The notes under the pieces were generated by a model that had not been told where the DNA came from, searched no databases, and saw nothing but the letters and a program-made list of their open reading frames with translations. From Nonomuraea fuscirosea (lineage in GTDB: Bacteria > Actinomycetota > Actinomycetes > Streptosporangiales > Streptosporangiaceae), in NCBI RefSeq assembly GCF_003001935.1, contig NZ_PVNG01000027.1:62001-126000 (forward strand): a stretch of DNA of 64,000 nucleotides, given 5' to 3'. The position numbers and the translations under genes are program-made. This document shows, one piece after another, positions 61,184-64,000 of the stretch (positions within the stretch are counted from its first letter, which is position 1; every line of letters begins with the position of its first letter).

Positions 61184-62190
61184 AGGTTCGCGCCGACCTC
61201 GTGCAGATGGCTCAACGCCTGCCCGTACGACGTGAGCAGCCGGGTCTGGAGATAGTCGACGCCGATCTCGGCGCAGTAGCGCTCCACGATCGGCTGGGCC
61301 CGGCGCAGGTTCGGCGCCGGCATGTGCGGGAACAGATGGTGCTCGATCTGGTAGTTGAGCTGGCCGAGCGCCACGTCGGTGAACAGGTTGCCGCGCACGT
61401 TGCGCGAGGTCAGCACCTGCTTGCGGAGGAAGTCGAGCTTGTCCTCCTTGGTCAGCACCGGCATGCCCTTGTGGTTGGGGGCGAACGTGCAGCCGAGGTA
61501 GAGCCCGAAGAGTCCCTGGTGCACGAGCAGGAAGAGCAGCGCCTTGCCGAACGGCAGGATGGTGAAGACCAGGCCGAAGTAGAGGACGAAGTGGGTGACC
61601 AGGAGCGTCAGCTCCAGGCGGCGGCGCTTGGCGGCCGGGTTGAGCAGCGCCTTGAAGCTGGCGATGTGCAGGTGCCAGGCTTCGAGCGTGAGCAGCGGGA
61701 AGAACCAGAAGGCTTGATATTTCGCGATAAATCGCGGCAAGCCATTGCTGTTCGCCGCCTGCTCCTGGGACCAGACGATCACGGCGGGGGAGACGTCGGG
61801 ATCGTGGTCCTCGTGGTTGGGATTGGCGTGGTGGCGGTTGTGCTTGGTGTTCCACCAGCCCCAGCCGAGCCCCACGCCGAAGTTCCCGATGATCAGGCCG
61901 GCGATGTCGCTCGGCCGTCTGGTCCTGAAGACCTGCCGGTGCCCCAGGTCGTGGGCGAGAAAGCCGAGTTGCGTGAACACCACGGCCATCAGGACCGCGA
62001 CGAGAAGTTGCAGCCAGGAGTCGCCCACCCAGGCGAACAACGCCCAGCAGCCGAGGTAGACGAGGGCCGCGATGGTCATGCGTACGGCGTAGTAGACGGG
62101 ACGCCGGTCGAGCAGACCGGCCTCCGTGATGCGATGGGCTAGTCGGGCGAAGTCACTGCCTCGAGTGTCGATCGTGCCTGGACTGGCCAC
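61171..62190 (-). CDS. Membrane fatty-acid desaturase
   Basis: 339 residues from GTG 62190 (ribosome site AAGGAG); a TTG at 62214 is a less likely start. All three His boxes that bind the di-iron centre are present: HDLGH, HNRHH and QIEHH, the last with the Gln of front-end type desaturases. Four membrane helices. No cytochrome b5 domain, so an external electron donor is needed. It inserts a double bond into membrane lipid acyl chains, likely for cold or fluidity adaptation. Confidence 0.94.
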   Translation of the reverse strand: MASPGTIDTRGSDFARLAHRITEAGLLDRRPVYYAVRMTIAALVYLGCWALFAWVGDSWLQLLVAVLMAVVFTQLGFLAHDLGHRQVFRTRRPSDIAGLIIGNFGVGLGWGWWNTKHNRHHANPNHEDHDPDVSPAVIVWSQEQAANSNGLPRFIAKYQAFWFFPLLTLEAWHLHIASFKALLNPAAKRRRLELTLLVTHFVLYFGLVFTILPFGKALLFLLVHQGLFGLYLGCTFAPNHKGMPVLTKEDKLDFLRKQVLTSRNVRGNLFTDVALGQLNYQIEHHLFPHMPAPNLRRAQPIVERYCAEIGVDYLQTRLLTSYGQALSHLHEVGANLRQR

Positions 62191-62300
62191 TGCTCTCCTT
62201 ACCTCGCGGTGCAAGTTGCCCTAACCATGGCGTATCAGCCGCCAAACTGGAAGAACATCGAGTGACCGCGTGACCTACCCCACCGATCGGCCCGAGAACG

Positions 62301-64000
62301 TCAGCGCTCGACCGCCGCCGACGCGAGCGCGCTCAGCGCGTATTTCTCGGGCTCAGGCAGCGCCGGTCCCTCCCGCAGCGCCGCCTGCAATCTGTCGGGG
62401 CCCAGTGCCTGTTCGCACCGGCGGGTCAGGCGGCGTACGTACGGGTCGGCGGACTCGCCGATGCCGCGCAGCGCCCGCGCGGCGCCCAGCAGCCGGGCCG
62501 CCGGCCGTGGTTCCAGGTGCTCGGCCACGCCCTCCAGCACGGTGGCCCGCGCCGTCCGGTCGGAGCAGCCGGCCATCAGCTCCAGCGCCCGCCGCAGCGG
62601 CCCGGCCGGCGCACGGCTCACCCTGGCCAGCTCGACGTGCATGAACGCCCGGCACTGCGTGGACACCTCCGCCTCCATCGCCAGCGCCGCCTCCAGCAGC
62701 CGTGCCGCCTCATCGCGGTCACCTGTGCGTCGGGCCAGCTCGCCCCTGGCGTGCATGACCCGGGCCATGAAGCCCTGGTCCTCCGAGCGCACGGCGGCCG
62801 TCCAGGCCCGCGCCAGCGTCTCCGCCGCGCCCACGTGGTCGCCCGCCCTGACCTTGAGCTGCCCGAGCCGCAGCAGGAACGTCATCGGCCCCAGCGGCGT
62901 CTCCAGCCCCGACAGCTCGGCCGCCGCCCGCTCGGGCTCCTCGCCCAGCGCGACGGCCGCCGCGAAGTCGCCCCGGTTCTCCGCCACCAGCGACAGCCAG
63001 TAGAGCGCCGCCCACTGCCCCCACCGGTCGCCGGTGGCCCTGAACCCGGCCAGCGCCGGCTCCAGCAGATCCTCCGCACCGGCCACCGTCCCGTACTCGA
63101 ACCGGACGATGCCGCCGACCAGCAGCGCCGTCGACCGGGTCCACGGGTCGGGATGCCCGCGCAGCTCGGTCACGCCCCGCTCGGTCAGCTCCACCACGTC
63201 CTCGGGCGGTTCCATCACGGTGGCCAGCGCCCACGCGTTCAGCGCGGCCGGATGGTCGGACGCGCGCACCGCCTCGTTCAGCCCGCCGCCCGTCGCCGCC
63301 AGGCACAGCCCGTACGCCAGCTCCCGTCCCGGCGGCGGCGTGTCGCCTACCCTGGCCAGCACCTCGGCGCTCCGCTCGGTGATCTCGCGGCGCCGGCCGC
63401 GCATGATCCACGGCCAGAAGCGCGGCAGCACGGCCCGCAGCGGGTCGTCGGTGTGGCGCAGCGCCGCGTCCAGATTGCCCTGCTCCGCGTCCAGCACGGC
63501 CAGCCAGGTGAGCTGCGCGCCGGTCCGCAGGTGCGGCTCCGCCGTCTCGGCCAGCTCGGTGTAGTAGCGGGCGTGGGCCCGGCGCAGTCCGGGGAGGTCG
63601 GCGGCGGCGTACCGCCTGATCGTCTCCAGCATCGTGTAGCGGTCGCCGGTGAACGCGATGAGCGACTTGTCCACCAGCGAGGAGAGCAGGTCGAGGTCAC
63701 CGCCGCAGATCTTCGCGACGGCCTCGTACGTGGCGCCGCCGGAGAAGACCGTCAGGCCCCGTAGCAGCTCGCGTTCGCGCTCCGAGAGCAGGTTCCAGCT
63801 CCAGTCGATGACCGCGCGCAGCGTGCGGTGACGCGGCTCCGACGTGCGCCCGCCACGGAAGGCCAGCCGGTCGCCGAGCTGCTCCACCAGCACCGGGACC
63901 GGCATCGTGCGCAGGCGGGCGGCGGCCAGCTCGATGGCCAGCGGGATGCCGTCCAGCTCGCGGCAGATCCGCGCCGCGTCCGCGTCGTCCAGCCGCAGCC
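62301..64000 (-). CDS. AfsR-like ATPase regulator, C-terminal part (5' end outside window)
   Basis: The frame is open to the right edge, so the N-terminus (DNA-binding and Walker A parts) is missing. The visible part begins in the NB-ARC region with LDGIPLAIELAAARLRT, the motif after which AfsR/LuxR-type STAND ATPases continue. It then has RHRTLRAVIDWSWNLLSERE and LLSSLVDKSLIAF. The rest is a helical TPR-like superhelix of about 450 residues (GDFAAAVALGEEPERAAAEL, GDHVGAAETLARAWTAAVRS). By family it is a transcriptional activator of secondary metabolism or development. Confidence 0.85.
   Translation of the reverse strand, partial: LRLDDADAARICRELDGIPLAIELAAARLRTMPVPVLVEQLGDRLAFRGGRTSEPRHRTLRAVIDWSWNLLSERERELLRGLTVFSGGATYEAVAKICGGDLDLLSSLVDKSLIAFTGDRYTMLETIRRYAAADLPGLRRAHARYYTELAETAEPHLRTGAQLTWLAVLDAEQGNLDAALRHTDDPLRAVLPRFWPWIMRGRRREITERSAEVLARVGDTPPPGRELAYGLCLAATGGGLNEAVRASDHPAALNAWALATVMEPPEDVVELTERGVTELRGHPDPWTRSTALLVGGIVRFEYGTVAGAEDLLEPALAGFRATGDRWGQWAALYWLSLVAENRGDFAAAVALGEEPERAAAELSGLETPLGPMTFLLRLGQLKVRAGDHVGAAETLARAWTAAVRSEDQGFMARVMHARGELARRTGDRDEAARLLEAALAMEAEVSTQCRAFMHVELARVSRAPAGPLRRALELMAGCSDRTARATVLEGVAEHLEPRPAARLLGAARALRGIGESADPYVRRLTRRCEQALGPDRLQAALREGPALPEPEKYALSALASAAVER

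Overview
The window is chromosomal DNA of a very GC-rich actinomycete. Genes are dense, starts are often GTG, third codon positions are almost all G or C, and the gene families are typical of filamentous Actinobacteria: DUF2530, SPFH/NfeD, a CUT1 sugar transporter without its own ATPase, ROK, PucR, an AfsR-type regulator and MMPL. Gene content suggests the order Streptosporangiales (Nonomuraea-like), but that is inference. I see no rRNA, convincing tRNA, CRISPR array, insertion sequence or prophage.

Layout. 1-4.8 kb: secreted alpha/beta hydrolase (cut by the window edge), DUF2530, NCS2 purine permease, MarR-MFS efflux pair. 4.8-6.9 kb: thpR, a possible 27-residue membrane peptide and about 1.4 kb of repeat-rich non-coding DNA with a 25-bp tandem array and a 60/180-bp higher-order repeat. 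6.9-15.8 kb: aldo/keto reductase with a MerR-type operator, MATE exporter, gene remnants, a secreted protein, HAD hydrolase, lhgO and a regulator-kinase-regulator cluster. 15.8-19.5 kb: two overlapping dynamin-like/YfjP-type membrane GTPases. 19.5-24.2 kb: MFS, LysR and the tdh-kbl threonine catabolic operon. 24.5-27.3 kb: SPFH/NfeD and an L,D-transpeptidase. 27.3-31.1 kb: homogentisate operon hmgA-unknown-fahA below an IclR regulator. 31.1-38.7 kb: secreted proteins, a sarcosine-oxidase-like enzyme, MFS, and an MMPL transporter lacking the usual proton-relay residues. 38.8-45.5 kb: alpha-galactoside import and hydrolysis (binding protein, two permeases, ROK repressor, GH36). 45.6-48.8 kb: uncharacterised cassette of a small beta-rich protein, a TPR-AAA ATPase and a TPR membrane protein. 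48.9-56.8 kb: aldo/keto reductase/LysR, EF-hand protein, PucR, nucleoside hydrolase, GH13 and a secreted 5'-nucleotidase. 56.8-64 kb: cydBA with an unusually short cydB, a NarL-type two-component pair, a coiled-coil protein, a fatty-acid desaturase and a partial AfsR-like ATPase regulator.

The most unusual DNA-level pattern is recurrent: at least eight genes have a short tandem duplication (16 to 39 bp) lying on or right after their stop codon. The best candidates for undescribed biology are the AAA/TPR cassette, the unknown gene translationally coupled to hmgA and fahA, and the MMPL protein with a degenerate relay.
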